From contig NZ_AUAV01000008.1 in assembly GCF_000428905.1 (NCBI RefSeq), positions 1 through 64,000 of the forward strand: DNA of 64,000 bases, read 5' to 3'. The notes under the pieces were generated by a model, which saw only the letters and a program-made list of their open reading frames with translations, was not told where the DNA came from and searched no databases. Every line of letters starts with the position of its first letter. Within the stretch, counting starts at the first letter, position 1. The position numbers and the translations under genes were made by a program. Origin of the DNA: Brumicola pallidula DSM 14239 = ACAM 615. GTDB lineage: Bacteria; Pseudomonadota; Gammaproteobacteria; Enterobacterales; Alteromonadaceae. Of the stretch, positions 18,059 to 27,901 are shown one piece after another.

Positions 18059-19059
18059 TATAAATACTTCACGCTAATGCCCCATGGATAGCGACCAACC
18101 TTGACAGATTTGATCGTCTTTAGCTTGTCCGTATCAATAATACTGATGTCGCCACTGATGCCATTGGTTGTGAGCAACAGTGACTCATCTTGATTAAATG
18201 CTAACTGCCAAACTCGGCGTCCGACTAATAAGTACTCCAATACTTGCATGGTATTAGTGTCAATAACGGCCACATGATTACTTGGTCCTAATGCAACAAA
18301 GGCTAAGGGTTTGGATTTCATTAATACAATACCGACAGGTTGCACTCGGTCTTTATGGATCCCCTTTACGGCGAAGGTAATTTCATGTTTGACCGACTGG
18401 TCAGCAACGTTAAACACGGTTACTTGTCCACCGATTTCGGAGGAAACCCAAAGTTGTTGGTTATCTTGGGTAAATACTGCTGAACGAGGTCGTGCACCTA
18501 CTAAGCTATTAGCATAATTAGTATTTGTGGCAGTATCTATCCAATGCACCATGTTAGTGGTTTCTGAGGTGACTACTAGTTTGCTGCCATCTGGACTGAC
18601 GGCTAATCCCTCTGGCTCGACGCCTACATCAATCTGACTAATGACTTGTGCCGTGGGTATATCGATTACCGTGAGCAATGCATCGTCTTCATTTGCGGTA
18701 TAAATGGTCGTCCCATTTGGGTGTAATGCAATGGTTTCTGGATCTTCACCTGAGGGTAGTTCACCCACTATTTTATCGGTCGCAACATCTAATATTTGAA
18801 TACGATCTGAATCACTGGCGCAGATATAAGCCAATGATTGGTCATGATTAAAGATGAAACCGCGAGGCCGGTCTCCGACTGGAATGGTCCTTATTACCGT
18901 GAACGTATCTAACTCCACAACCGAAATAGAGTTGTCTTTTTCATTTGTGACATAAGCTAACTCGGTAGACGCGCTGAGCGTTGAAATGAAGCCAGTTGTC
19001 AGCACTATAGCAAGCAATAAACCTTTAGTACTGGGCCGAAATAATATCGAAGGTCGCAT
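18058..19059 (-). CDS. PQQ-associated beta-propeller (YVTN) periplasmic protein
   Basis: Exported 333-residue protein: signal peptide at residues ~1-31 (LLLAIVLTTGFISTLSAS), then about seven 40-residue YVTN-type repeats (for example VVELDTFTVIRTIPVGDRPRGF, IDIPTAQVISQIDVGVEPEGL). This is the beta-propeller class found with quinoprotein dehydrogenase ABC sets and corresponds to LutD/PedA2-type proteins. It overlaps the ATPase start by 1 nt. It may bind the metal or the dehydrogenase in the periplasm; the role is not established by sequence. Confidence 0.82.
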   Translation of the reverse strand: MRPSILFRPSTKGLLLAIVLTTGFISTLSASTELAYVTNEKDNSISVVELDTFTVIRTIPVGDRPRGFIFNHDQSLAYICASDSDRIQILDVATDKIVGELPSGEDPETIALHPNGTTIYTANEDDALLTVIDIPTAQVISQIDVGVEPEGLAVSPDGSKLVVTSETTNMVHWIDTATNTNYANSLVGARPRSAVFTQDNQQLWVSSEIGGQVTVFNVADQSVKHEITFAVKGIHKDRVQPVGIVLMKSKPLAFVALGPSNHVAVIDTNTMQVLEYLLVGRRVWQLAFNQDESLLLTTNGISGDISIIDTDKLKTIKSVKVGRYPWGISVKYL

Positions 19060-19133
19060 AGTTTTCCTTTTTTTATAAGCGCTTTTTATAGACGCTTTTT
19101 ATAGACGCGATATGTACACATCTTTCATACATA

Positions 19134-20315
19134 TTACTGACACACCTCACTTTTATCAAAACCCAGTGTATCGAGCTCTGATAAGGGATGCATAAATCCA
19201 ACTTGCGGCGAACGTGATACCAGCCCAAGTGGATGAGTTAGTTCAATTGGCATTCTTAGTTGACCATTATAATTACGGAATGTCAGTTTTCTGCCTTTGT
19301 ATGCGGCTAATTGAAATTTGTCACCGCGTAAGAAAGAACTCAATACTGAGGGATCAATTGACGTTGTTTGCTGAACGGCATACGCAATGGCGCGGATCGC
19401 AACGTAGCTGTCATAATCATGATGCTGCATGTAACGGTCATGCAGGGTCATGAAACGATGCTGTAATTGTTTGGCGCCCCATTGTTCGATGCTGGGGTGC
19501 CATGTATTGGCGACTAAACCGGCCGAACCGACAACGGGACGCGGATAATATGTATTAAAAGGTATATATTGTCCAAAACGTTGATGTGTGTCGGCTACGA
19601 CAACCACATCATATGGTCGCGCCGTTTGCGTAAATAGTGGGATCTCCTGCCCTACAGTGCGGCGCAAGTCACTGTTGAATGACCATTTTTTTTCTGTACT
19701 AATGGTCAGTTTATAGCGTTTGGCAGTGCGTTTGAAGGATTCAAGCCATTCCGTGTCTTGCGGGGTGTCGCCATCAATCAAAAAGATATTATCCAGTCTT
19801 TTAACCAGTAACCACTGTCCTAAGGCATCGGTAATTTGTGCATAACTAGGTGCGGTATGAAAGACATACTCAGAACAGATTGTTTGCCGCAACACGTTAC
19901 TGTGCGCACTGACATTAATGATTAAATGTGGCGCTACGAGACCGCTATTATATGCTAGTAATTCAAATAAGGTTTCAGTATCCAGATCAACCAGTAGCAA
20001 AGTGGGCGCAGGAAGAATTTCCGACCAATTAATCTTACTATTTTTTTGCTTGGCCAAATCAATGCTTAGAAAAACAAACCGCTGGTCTAGGAACTTTCCG
20101 GTCGTATTACTATCAGCAATACCCAATTCGGCTCCCGCTATGCCAGCATTTTCGGGCCTAACTAATAAATCGTTAATTGCATAACTCGGCTCTACACGGT
20201 TGGATATGTAAGTTATGGGAACAGACAATTGACTGGCCATGACATCAAATGCCAAGCACGCAGCAACGAATCCAGACAAAATATATCTCATGCGGTACCG
20301 AAAGTTAAACATCAA
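19134..20315 (-). CDS. ABC substrate-binding protein, PQQ alcohol dehydrogenase system
   Basis: Periplasmic protein of 393 residues with a signal peptide (YILSGFVAACLAFDVMAS, cleavage near residue 27), related to branched-chain amino-acid-type binding proteins (type I fold). It is first in the minus-strand set with the propeller, ATPase and permease, 74 bp upstream of the propeller gene. Proteins of this class are found only with quinoprotein alcohol dehydrogenases. It corresponds to PedA1. Metal or metal-complex binding is inferred. Confidence 0.78.
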   Translation of the reverse strand: MMFNFRYRMRYILSGFVAACLAFDVMASQLSVPITYISNRVEPSYAINDLLVRPENAGIAGAELGIADSNTTGKFLDQRFVFLSIDLAKQKNSKINWSEILPAPTLLLVDLDTETLFELLAYNSGLVAPHLIINVSAHSNVLRQTICSEYVFHTAPSYAQITDALGQWLLVKRLDNIFLIDGDTPQDTEWLESFKRTAKRYKLTISTEKKWSFNSDLRRTVGQEIPLFTQTARPYDVVVVADTHQRFGQYIPFNTYYPRPVVGSAGLVANTWHPSIEQWGAKQLQHRFMTLHDRYMQHHDYDSYVAIRAIAYAVQQTTSIDPSVLSSFLRGDKFQLAAYKGRKLTFRNYNGQLRMPIELTHPLGLVSRSPQVGFMHPLSELDTLGFDKSEVCQ

Positions 20316-20475
20316 TCCCTCTTTGTAACAAAATAAAAGCCATTTGCCTTAAAAAATATGTAATCTCATACTAAAGGAGGGGGGACGGTTAGGCTAAAGT
20401 AGCGTTCGTCGAGGCCATTAAATTTGTTAAGTTTTACACTCAGTCTACTTTTTAATGAACCGAGAATTTTTCCTT
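20316..20475. promoter_or_regulatory. Divergent promoter region of the alcohol-oxidation locus
   Basis: This 160-bp space separates the minus-strand ABC set from the plus-strand cytochrome/dehydrogenase genes and must hold both promoters. It contains a purine tract (AAAGGAGGGGGGACGG, near 20374-20390). No clear operator symmetry was found. Confidence 0.4.
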
Positions 20476-20910
20476 ATGAAACTAATATTAACGCTGAGTA
20501 CTATGGCTACCGCATTGGTCTTTTCCGCCGCTGTTCTGGCGCATGGTGCCGTAACACCGCAATCAATCGATACATCAACGTTGCCTACATTAGGCGAAGA
20601 ATGGGTTGATACCAATCCTTATCGTGAGCTCGGAGGCGAGGTCAAAGTTGAAATCATTCGTGTCGGTGAGTCAGCCTACGCGCAAAATTGTGCACGTTGT
20701 CATGGCTTGCAAGCGATCAGCGGTGGTATTGCACCTGACTTGCGTGAGTTGGTGGCCGACTTTGACGGCGATGAGTGGTATATCGAACGGGTAGTAAACG
20801 GTGCCGTGCGCAATGGCGCTGTGTATATGCCGAAGATGAATGAGCACTTAAACCAAGAAGCTCTATGGGCGGTGCGCTCATATGTGGAGTCTCTTACTGC
20901 CAATGAGTAA
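20476..20910 (+). CDS. PedF-like cytochrome c (electron acceptor of PQQ dehydrogenase)
   Basis: Periplasmic mono-haem cytochrome of 144 residues from ATG 20476 (MKLILTLSTM); an upstream ATG at 20455 lacks a binding site and spoils the signal peptide. The signal peptide ends near AVLAHG. The haem motif is CARCH (C72, C75, H76), with a likely axial Met in YMPKM. The overall type is cytochrome c550 PedF/ExaB-like. The next gene starts 8 nt before its stop. It should take electrons from the dehydrogenase at 21940. Confidence 0.87.
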   Translation: MKLILTLSTMATALVFSAAVLAHGAVTPQSIDTSTLPTLGEEWVDTNPYRELGGEVKVEIIRVGESAYAQNCARCHGLQAISGGIAPDLRELVADFDGDEWYIERVVNGAVRNGAVYMPKMNEHLNQEALWAVRSYVESLTANE

Positions 20911-21772
20911 AATAGTAGCTTGTTTATATGTGGTAATCACGGTTTTGTGCTGCAAAGTGCAAGCCAGCTCACTAGAGGATATCATTGAAGCGAAGGAAAT
21001 AGTGATTGCGGTGTACAGAGATTATGCCCCCTTTTCTGCGCAAGTAGACGGCGTGGCCGTTGGAATTGATATTGATATTGCACGACACATTGCTAAAACG
21101 CTACAAGTTGAGTTACGCCTAAAATGGATTACAGCGGGTGAAACCACAGAAGATGATTTAAGAAATAGTATATGGAAAGGCCATTTTTTGGATAAAACTA
21201 AAGCTGACGTCATGATGCGTGTTCCTTATGACAAGGTTTATTCACAAAAGCGTGACGATGTTGGCTTGCTAGTGCATGAACTCGTTCACATGTTTGCACC
21301 CTATCATACTGAAACATGGAAGATTGTATTCAATAAACAGAAGATTGAGGAAGTGTCCACAATGGCTGTTTTTCAATATCATCCAGTGGGTGTTGAAGTA
21401 GATTCTATTCCACAGTTTTATCTCATTTCAGCGTTTCGTGGCAGTATGAGTAAAAACACTCACCAGTTTCCTACTATTGTTGCAGCGGTGGGAGGCATGC
21501 AAGCAGGTGAGGTAGATGCGGTTATGGGATTACGCTCACAAATCACGGCCCTGCATCACACTTTAAATCAGGTCCAGTATCAACTCGCTGAAAATGCATT
21601 TCCTTTGATAGGAAAACAAAAATGGGATATTGGGCTCGCGGTGCATAATGATTATAGAGCGCTAGCTTACGAGTTAGGCGACATAATTACCGCCATGATT
21701 AAGGATCAGACAATGGCTGATATATTTAAGACACATCACTCCACTTACGAACAGCCAGCTTATTATATGTAA
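20903..21772 (+). CDS. XoxJ/MoxJ-like quinoprotein-associated periplasmic binding protein
   Basis: Solute-binding family 3 fold (289 residues) with signal peptide (IVACLYVVITVLCCKVQAS) and the start EAKEIVIAVYRDYAPFS, GVAVGIDIDIARHIAK. In methanol and alcohol oxidation loci such proteins (MxaJ/XoxJ) help mature or activate the PQQ enzyme rather than feed a transporter. ATG 20903 is chosen because it overlaps the cytochrome stop by 8 nt (ATGAGTAA), a coupling junction; a start at 20882 would overlap more. It lies between cytochrome and dehydrogenase as in xoxFGJ clusters. Confidence 0.85.
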   Translation: MSKIVACLYVVITVLCCKVQASSLEDIIEAKEIVIAVYRDYAPFSAQVDGVAVGIDIDIARHIAKTLQVELRLKWITAGETTEDDLRNSIWKGHFLDKTKADVMMRVPYDKVYSQKRDDVGLLVHELVHMFAPYHTETWKIVFNKQKIEEVSTMAVFQYHPVGVEVDSIPQFYLISAFRGSMSKNTHQFPTIVAAVGGMQAGEVDAVMGLRSQITALHHTLNQVQYQLAENAFPLIGKQKWDIGLAVHNDYRALAYELGDIITAMIKDQTMADIFKTHHSTYEQPAYYM

Positions 21773-21939
21773 TAAGTCTCATCCTAATGGATGAAAGAAT
21801 TCACTCGAGGGTCTGATAGGCTTGCGTTTATAAGACCTTTAGTATTATGAATAACTTAGTATCGACATACTTTGATAAGGGTATGCCACGATAACCAGTA
21901 ACACGGTGCAACAAACACCGATTGTAATTTCACGAGGAA

Positions 21940-23742
21940 ATGAAAATGTTAAAAAACGGTAAAGTGAAGGCCCTTTCATTGTCTGTGTTAGTGTCCTTGG
22001 CGTTTGCTAATACAGCACATGCTCAAGTCACTGACGAAGATATTTCGCAGGATCATCTATCAACTGATCAGGTTGTTACAAGTGGAATGGGTTTAAAAGG
22101 TCAGCGTTATAGCACGCTTGAAACGATTAACACGTCGACTGTTGAAGATATTCGACCGGTGTGGTCATTCTCACTCGGTGGTGAAAAACAACGTGGCCAA
22201 GAATCACAACCCATGATCAAAAATGGGGTTATGTTTGTTACTGGTTCTTATTCGCGCGTTTTCGCTATTGACGCTCGAACAGGTGATGAATTATGGCAGT
22301 ACGACGCACGTTTGCCAGATGGCATTATGCCTTGCTGCGATGTTATTAACCGTGGTGTTGCTTTGTATGGTGATCTGGTTATCTTCGGTACGCTAGACGC
22401 TAAACTAGTCGCGTTAAATAAAGACACGGGAAAAGTGGTCTGGAAAAAGACCGTTGAAGATTATAAGGCCGGATACTCTATTTCTGCAGCACCGATTATA
22501 GTCAAAGGCAACGTTATTACCGGTATTGCAGGTGGTGAATTCGGTGTTGTCGGTAAAGTACGCGCTTACAATGCAACTAACGGCGACCTAGTGTGGGAAC
22601 GTCCGACAGTTGAAGGTCATATGGGCTATTTAGTCAAAGATGGTAAGAAATTAGAAAACGGCATTTCTGGTGGTGCACCAGGCAAAACTTGGCCTGCTGA
22701 CTTATGGAAAACAGGTGGTGCGGCTCCTTGGTTAGGCGGCACCTACGACGTCGATACCGATTTGTTATTCTTTGGCACGGGTAACCCTTCACCGTGGAAC
22801 TCACATTTACGCCCCGGTGATAATTATTTCTCATCATCACGCTTAGCAATTAATCCAGATACAGGCGAAATTGTATGGCATTTCCAAACCACACCGAATG
22901 ATGGCTGGGATTATGATGGTGTTAACGAAGTCATTTCTTTTGACTATGACGATAAAGGTAAAACAATTAAAGCGGCAGCAACAGCAGACCGTAATGGTTT
23001 CTTTTATGTCTTAAATCGCGAGAATGGCGACTTTATTCGTGGCTTTCCATTCGTAGACAAAATTACGTGGGCTAAAGGCTTAGACGTCAATGGTAAACCA
23101 ATCTATGACGAAGCTCATCGTCCAGGTAACCCAATGGCATCGGCTGATGGCAATAAAGGCTCTTCAGTTATGACCGCTCCATCATTCTTAGGTGGTAAAA
23201 ATTGGCAGCCGATGGCATATAGCCAAGATACAGGTTTGTTTTACGTGCCTTCGAACGAGTGGGAAATGGAAATATGGAATGAGCCAGTCGCTTATAAAAA
23301 GGGCGCTGCTTACTTAGGTGCCGGCTTCACTATACAGTCTTTAAATGAAGAGTATATCGGCGTACTACGTGCTATTGACCCGAAAACCGGCGAGACAGTA
23401 TGGCGCTACAATAATTATGCGCCGCTATGGGGTGGCGTCTTAGCGACGGCAGGTAACTTAGTATTTACAGGTAATCCTGAAGGGTATTTGTTAGCTTTCA
23501 ATGCTAAGACGGGTGAACAACTATATAAGTTTAACACCGGTTCGGGCATCGTCGGTTCACCTGTAACTTGGGAAATGGATGGTGAGCAATACATCTCTGT
23601 TTTATCTGGTTGGGGTGGTGCGGTTCCTCTATGGGGTGGCGAAGTCGCTAAACGCATCAAGGACTTAAACCAAGGTGGCAGTGTTTGGACATTTAAGTTA
23701 CCGAAAAAATACGCAGAGGTTTCTTCGATAGCAAAGAACTAA
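21940..23742 (+). CDS. PQQ-dependent alcohol dehydrogenase, predicted lanthanide-type (PedH/ExaA-like)
   Basis: Periplasmic quinoprotein oxidising alcohols to aldehydes. Signal peptide residues 1-28 (ends NTAHA-Q). Eight-bladed propeller with many W-docking motifs. The adjacent-cysteine disulphide ring is C132-C133 (MPCCD). Metal ligands: E200 (GGEFG), N282 (GTGNPSPW) and the catalytic D324 in GWDYDG. The second residue after it is D326; this extra Asp (Asp-x-Asp) marks lanthanide-dependent enzymes (XoxF, PedH), while calcium types have Ala or Ser. No C-terminal haem domain, so electrons go to a separate cytochrome. Length (600) is normal. The start may be 21940 or the ATG at 21946, which is better spaced from GAGG. 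A strong terminator follows at 23761. Confidence 0.92.
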   Translation: MKMLKNGKVKALSLSVLVSLAFANTAHAQVTDEDISQDHLSTDQVVTSGMGLKGQRYSTLETINTSTVEDIRPVWSFSLGGEKQRGQESQPMIKNGVMFVTGSYSRVFAIDARTGDELWQYDARLPDGIMPCCDVINRGVALYGDLVIFGTLDAKLVALNKDTGKVVWKKTVEDYKAGYSISAAPIIVKGNVITGIAGGEFGVVGKVRAYNATNGDLVWERPTVEGHMGYLVKDGKKLENGISGGAPGKTWPADLWKTGGAAPWLGGTYDVDTDLLFFGTGNPSPWNSHLRPGDNYFSSSRLAINPDTGEIVWHFQTTPNDGWDYDGVNEVISFDYDDKGKTIKAAATADRNGFFYVLNRENGDFIRGFPFVDKITWAKGLDVNGKPIYDEAHRPGNPMASADGNKGSSVMTAPSFLGGKNWQPMAYSQDTGLFYVPSNEWEMEIWNEPVAYKKGAAYLGAGFTIQSLNEEYIGVLRAIDPKTGETVWRYNNYAPLWGGVLATAGNLVFTGNPEGYLLAFNAKTGEQLYKFNTGSGIVGSPVTWEMDGEQYISVLSGWGGAVPLWGGEVAKRIKDLNQGGSVWTFKLPKKYAEVSSIAKN

Positions 23743-24045
23743 TATAGCTAAAAGCACACTAAAAACCCCAGTAAAATTATGATTTTACTGGGGTTTTTTA
23801 TTTAAATGAAAGCGCTTTTTAAAGTGCACAGTCGACCAGACGCCATTTATATATTTATCAAAAGATCATACCAAAGTAGGAAGTTTTTAAATCCAACGAG
23901 TCATAGCGCTAAACTTCAAATGAGCGCAACCTTATTAATGATACTTTATTCTTTAATTGTTATTGATGCAGATTTCTATCAGCACTTATGGGCAGTTTGC
24001 ATCAGCTAACAACTACCTATATTCAACGATACAACCGAGGCACTT
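23743..24045. other. Intergenic: terminator plus leader of aldehyde dehydrogenase gene
   Basis: The first part holds the intrinsic terminator at 23761-23798. The rest (23806-24009) has an open frame of 67 codons with no family likeness or binding site, which I regard as non-coding. The promoter of the aldehyde dehydrogenase gene probably lies here. Confidence 0.5.
23761..23798 (+). terminator. Intrinsic terminator after the PQQ dehydrogenase gene
   Basis: Perfect 17-bp stem (23761-23777 with 23782-23798) with loop TATG. The arms contain CCCC/GGGG and the 3' arm ends in a T-tract (GGGGTTTTTTATTT). The A-tract/T-tract makes it able to work on both strands. It isolates the dehydrogenase transcript from the aldehyde dehydrogenase gene. 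Confidence 0.92.
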
Positions 24046-25566
24046 ATGATCTATGCAAATCCAGGGAGTGCAGGCTCCTTACTCACGTTTAAAGCAAAAT
24101 ACGCTAACTTTATCGGCGGCAAATGGGTAGAACCTGTCAAAGGTGAATATTTCACCAACACCTCACCTGTCAACGGCAGTACCATTTGTGAAATTCCACG
24201 TTCTACTGCTGAAGATATTGAGCTAGCATTAGATGCAGCACATGCAGCGCGCGATAGTTGGGGACGAACGTCGGTAACCGAGCGTTCAAACATGTTACTT
24301 AAAATCGCTGACCGTATTGAAGCAAATATTGAATTACTGGCGATAGCAGAAACGTGGGACAACGGCAAGCCAGTACGTGAAACGCTAAATGCCGATTTGC
24401 CTTTATTTGTTGACCACTTTCGTTACTTCGCGGGCAGTATCCGAGCTCAAGAGGGTACTATGTCCGACATTGATGAGCACACAGTTGCTTATCACTTCCA
24501 TGAACCACTGGGTGTGGTTGGCCAAATCATTCCATGGAATTTCCCGCTATTGATGGCTGCGTGGAAATTAGCACCTGCACTAGCTGCCGGTAACTGCATC
24601 ATATTAAAACCAGCTGAGCAAACGCCCGTTAGTATTTTAGTTATGCTTGAGTTAATCCAAGATATTTTACCAGCCGGTGTCCTTAACGTCGTTAATGGAT
24701 TTGGTAAAGAAGCAGGTGAAGCGCTAGCCACATCAAAACGAATTGCTAAAATTGCATTTACGGGTTCGACACCTGTCGGTGAACATATTTTAAAATGTGC
24801 TGCAGAGAACCTAATTCCTTCATCAGTAGAACTTGGCGGTAAATCACCGAATATCTTCTTTGAAGACATCATGGATCAGGAAGATGCGTTTATTGATAAG
24901 TGTGCTGAGGGATTTGTTCTAGGTTTCTTTAACCAAGGTGAAGTGTGTACTTGTCCATCACGTGCTTTAATTCAAGAAAGCATCTATGACGCCTTTATGG
25001 AGCGCGTTATAGCCAAAACCAAAGCAATTGTTCGTGGTAATCCACTAGATACCGACACAATGGTTGGCGCACAAGCGTCAAGTCAACAATACGAAAAAGT
25101 ACTTAGCTACATTGATATTGGTCGTAAAGAGGGCGCCAACGTTGTCATTGGTGGCGAAAAAGAGCGTATTAGTAATGAGTTAGATTCAGGCTATTATATT
25201 CAGCCAACTATTCTTCTGGGTAAAAACTCCATGCGTGTTTTCCAAGAAGAGATTTTTGGTCCGGTAATAGGGGTGACTACTTTTAAGACTGAAGAAGAAG
25301 CGTTGCAGATTGCCAATGACACTCAATTTGGTCTTGGCGCCGGTCTATGGACGCGTGATATGAATCGTTCGTATCGAATGGGCCGTAGTATTCAGGCCGG
25401 TCGAGTGTGGACCAACTGCTATCACTTATATCCAGCGCATGCTGCATTTGGCGGCTACAAGAAATCGGGAATTGGTCGTGAAAACCACAAGATGATGCTC
25501 GATCATTATCAGCAGACTAAAAACTTGTTGGTAAGCTATGATATTAACCCATTGGGTTTCTTCTAA
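24046..25566 (+). CDS. exaC: NAD-dependent aldehyde dehydrogenase (ExaC/AldB type)
   Basis: Cytosolic enzyme oxidising acetaldehyde or related aldehydes made by the quinoprotein. Rossmann region [17 protein letters not shown], nucleotide loop FTGSTPVGE, general base E262 (ELGGKSP), and catalytic cysteine C301 in [11 protein letters not shown], with the extra C303 usual in this AldB/ExaC subgroup. Length (506) matches. Location right after the dehydrogenase fits the exaA-exaC pairing. It has its own transcription unit because of the upstream terminator. Confidence 0.92.
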   Translation: MIYANPGSAGSLLTFKAKYANFIGGKWVEPVKGEYFTNTSPVNGSTICEIPRSTAEDIELALDAAHAARDSWGRTSVTERSNMLLKIADRIEANIELLAIAETWDNGKPVRETLNADLPLFVDHFRYFAGSIRAQEGTMSDIDEHTVAYHFHEPLGVVGQIIPWNFPLLMAAWKLAPALAAGNCIILKPAEQTPVSILVMLELIQDILPAGVLNVVNGFGKEAGEALATSKRIAKIAFTGSTPVGEHILKCAAENLIPSSVELGGKSPNIFFEDIMDQEDAFIDKCAEGFVLGFFNQGEVCTCPSRALIQESIYDAFMERVIAKTKAIVRGNPLDTDTMVGAQASSQQYEKVLSYIDIGRKEGANVVIGGEKERISNELDSGYYIQPTILLGKNSMRVFQEEIFGPVIGVTTFKTEEEALQIANDTQFGLGAGLWTRDMNRSYRMGRSIQAGRVWTNCYHLYPAHAAFGGYKKSGIGRENHKMMLDHYQQTKNLLVSYDINPLGFF

Positions 25567-25684
25567 GCATTGATATGCTGTGCAATGATGGCGGCGTGAT
25601 GCCTCCATCATTGTGAATATCTGCGCATTGTCATTATATAATGCTGTAACTTTTTGACACGTTTTGGCTAAAAGGTTTATATCT

Positions 25685-27805
25685 ATGTACATAAAAACAA
25701 CATACCTCGGTTTATGTATATCGATATTAATCTTTTTTATTAGCTTCACCACAGCTGCAAAACCAGGTGACGTAACCGACATTCCACAACAAATAGTAGA
25801 AATCTTTCCAACCGCAACTCGCATTGGCCCACCCGAGATTGACGTACCTGTTTTACCTGTGTATCAACTTAATCAATTATTGGGTTATATCTTTGAGACC
25901 AATGATTTTACCAATTTCATCGGTTTTTCAGGCGACCCAATTAATATTTTAATTGGCATAGACCCCAAAGGCGTGATGGTTGGTTTATCTATACTGGAGC
26001 ATAATGAACCAATCTTTATCTATGGCTTAGGAGGCGTTCCCTTACTAGAGTTTGTAGCACAGTACAAAAATCATTCAATTAAAGAGCGCTACATTATTAA
26101 TAGTCGCGATCGAAGTGCGCCTAATACTACTTATTTTGATGGTGTGACAAAAGCCACTGTGTCGGTATTAGTGGTGAATGACACCATTATTACTTCTGCG
26201 TTGAAAGTAGCGCGAGCAAAACTCGATGGTTTCATTGCCCCGAGCAATATGATGCTTAAACCAGATTACTTTGCTACGTTGACGTTTGCTGAGTTAGTTG
26301 ACAGACAGTTAATCAGCTCTTGGAAAATAGCCAGAGAAACCCTACTGTCAGATACCACCTTACCCAGTAAAGTGGTATCAGCAATTAAAGCGGTGGATCA
26401 AGATTCTGAACAATTTGTGGAATTGTATATCGCATTTATTAGTGTGCCGATAATTGGTAAAAATCTACTGGGTGAAGCCGAATTCGGGCGCCTACAAGAA
26501 GAACTTAAGCCCGGTGAGCATGCCATTATGGTCTTGAGCAATGGCGATTACTCTTACGTCAGTGATGAATTTATTCCACAAACAGTGCCAAGCCGATTAT
26601 CGTTAACCCAAAGTGGACTGCCAACCGATATTAGGGACATCGACTTTTACAGTTATAACAAACCTAGCTTTATCACCACCATGCCTGATTATCGAGACAT
26701 CCATGTATTGCGTTTAAAATCTCAATCAGGTTTTGAATTAAGTCGAGCGATGAATGTGGGACTTGGTATAAACTATAATGCGTCTTTTATTGATGTTAAG
26801 CAGTTCATATTTCCTTACAGTGTGAATTTATCAAGTGATATGTTTATCCTAAATCCTGACGCAATCGAGGTTGCTCCTACGCCGTTATGGATAAGAATAT
26901 GGCAAGATAGAACGATGATTATTGGCATAACATGTTTATATTTGATTGGTTTGACGGTCTTATTTATCAAGCAAACATCGGTGGTAAAACACCCGCGATT
27001 AACGCATGCAATACGCGGTGCGTCTTTGTTGTTTGTGCTCTTTTTTATTGGCTTTTATGCACAAGGGCAATTATCCGTTGTTAATATATTTACCCTACTA
27101 TTAGCCGTCTATGATGACTTTAAAATAGAAGTGTTTTTATTAGATCCCGTGCTTTTCATTTTATGGGTTTTTGTCTTTATATCGTTATTTATTTTTGGCC
27201 GTGGATTATATTGCGGCTGGTTATGTCCGTTTGGTGCCTTGCAAGAATTCGCCGGCATGCTGGCTAAAAAACTGCGTATTAAACAAGTTAAAATAAAACC
27301 GCAACATCATAAATTTGGCCAAGCCATTAAATACGTCATTTTAGTCGGTCTAGTTGGTACTTCCTTTGTGTCACTAAATTTGGCGTCGAAACTTGCTGAA
27401 ATTGAACCTTTCAAAACGTCGATCACCTTACAATTTGTTAGAACGTGGCCGTTTGTTCTGTATGCCGTCTTTCTATTGTTACTCAGTATGAAAATACATA
27501 AAGTATACTGCCGTTATTTATGTCCGCTTGGCGCCGGTCTTGCGATTATTGGCCGATTCCCGATCCTAAAAATGTTACGTCGCCGCAAGGAATGTGGAAG
27601 TCCCTGTCAATTATGTAAGACCAAAAAGTGTGAGATTGATGCCATCGAGAAAACCGGCGAGATCAATTATTCTGAATGCGTACAGTGTTTAGAATGTGTC
27701 GTTACCATTGAAAATCCGACTCTTTGTGTGGTTGATAAATATAAAGGTAAAAGGAAGCGGCCCTTAGGCAAAGAGGCTAGCATTTTTGTCAGTAATGTTG
27801 AGTAG
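25685..27805 (+). CDS. NosR/NirI-like flavin- and Fe-S-containing membrane protein
   Basis: Membrane protein of 706 residues from ATG 25685, chosen because AAAAGG lies 9 nt upstream; a TTG at 25664 lacks this. Order: signal anchor (residues ~1-25), periplasmic FMN_bind domain with FDGVTKATVS (Thr158, likely covalent FMN site), then about five helices from ~410, two CGWLCPFGALQE / CRYLCPLGAG motifs, and a cytosolic ferredoxin-like tail (CGSPCQLCKTKKC, CVQCLECVV). This is the NosR architecture. No nos genes are present; it sits among quinoprotein genes, so it may move electrons across the membrane for that system. The role is inferred. Confidence 0.8.
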   Translation: MYIKTTYLGLCISILIFFISFTTAAKPGDVTDIPQQIVEIFPTATRIGPPEIDVPVLPVYQLNQLLGYIFETNDFTNFIGFSGDPINILIGIDPKGVMVGLSILEHNEPIFIYGLGGVPLLEFVAQYKNHSIKERYIINSRDRSAPNTTYFDGVTKATVSVLVVNDTIITSALKVARAKLDGFIAPSNMMLKPDYFATLTFAELVDRQLISSWKIARETLLSDTTLPSKVVSAIKAVDQDSEQFVELYIAFISVPIIGKNLLGEAEFGRLQEELKPGEHAIMVLSNGDYSYVSDEFIPQTVPSRLSLTQSGLPTDIRDIDFYSYNKPSFITTMPDYRDIHVLRLKSQSGFELSRAMNVGLGINYNASFIDVKQFIFPYSVNLSSDMFILNPDAIEVAPTPLWIRIWQDRTMIIGITCLYLIGLTVLFIKQTSVVKHPRLTHAIRGASLLFVLFFIGFYAQGQLSVVNIFTLLLAVYDDFKIEVFLLDPVLFILWVFVFISLFIFGRGLYCGWLCPFGALQEFAGMLAKKLRIKQVKIKPQHHKFGQAIKYVILVGLVGTSFVSLNLASKLAEIEPFKTSITLQFVRTWPFVLYAVFLLLLSMKIHKVYCRYLCPLGAGLAIIGRFPILKMLRRRKECGSPCQLCKTKKCEIDAIEKTGEINYSECVQCLECVVTIENPTLCVVDKYKGKRKRPLGKEASIFVSNVE

Positions 27806-27901
27806 AATTGACATACTCTGATACAGTGTTTAGCTAATTATTTGGAATCGCTTGACCAACTCAAGCCAACAGAAAGCAATTTAAAATATGGACATTTATT
27901 T

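Noticed and set aside
21866-21920. Small inverted repeats upstream of the PQQ dehydrogenase (CATAC/GTATG and CGGTG/CACCG) considered as riboswitch or operator
   Set aside because: Arms are only 5 bp and no known riboswitch class could be recognised; too weak to call.
23806-24009. 67-codon frame after the PQQ dehydrogenase terminator
   Set aside because: No binding site, no recognised family; more likely leader sequence of the aldehyde dehydrogenase gene.
25583-25613. Hairpin (9-bp arms CAATGATGG/CCATCATTG) after the aldehyde dehydrogenase gene considered as a terminator
   Set aside because: No T-tract follows, so I do not list it as an intrinsic terminator; it could still be an mRNA 3' structure.
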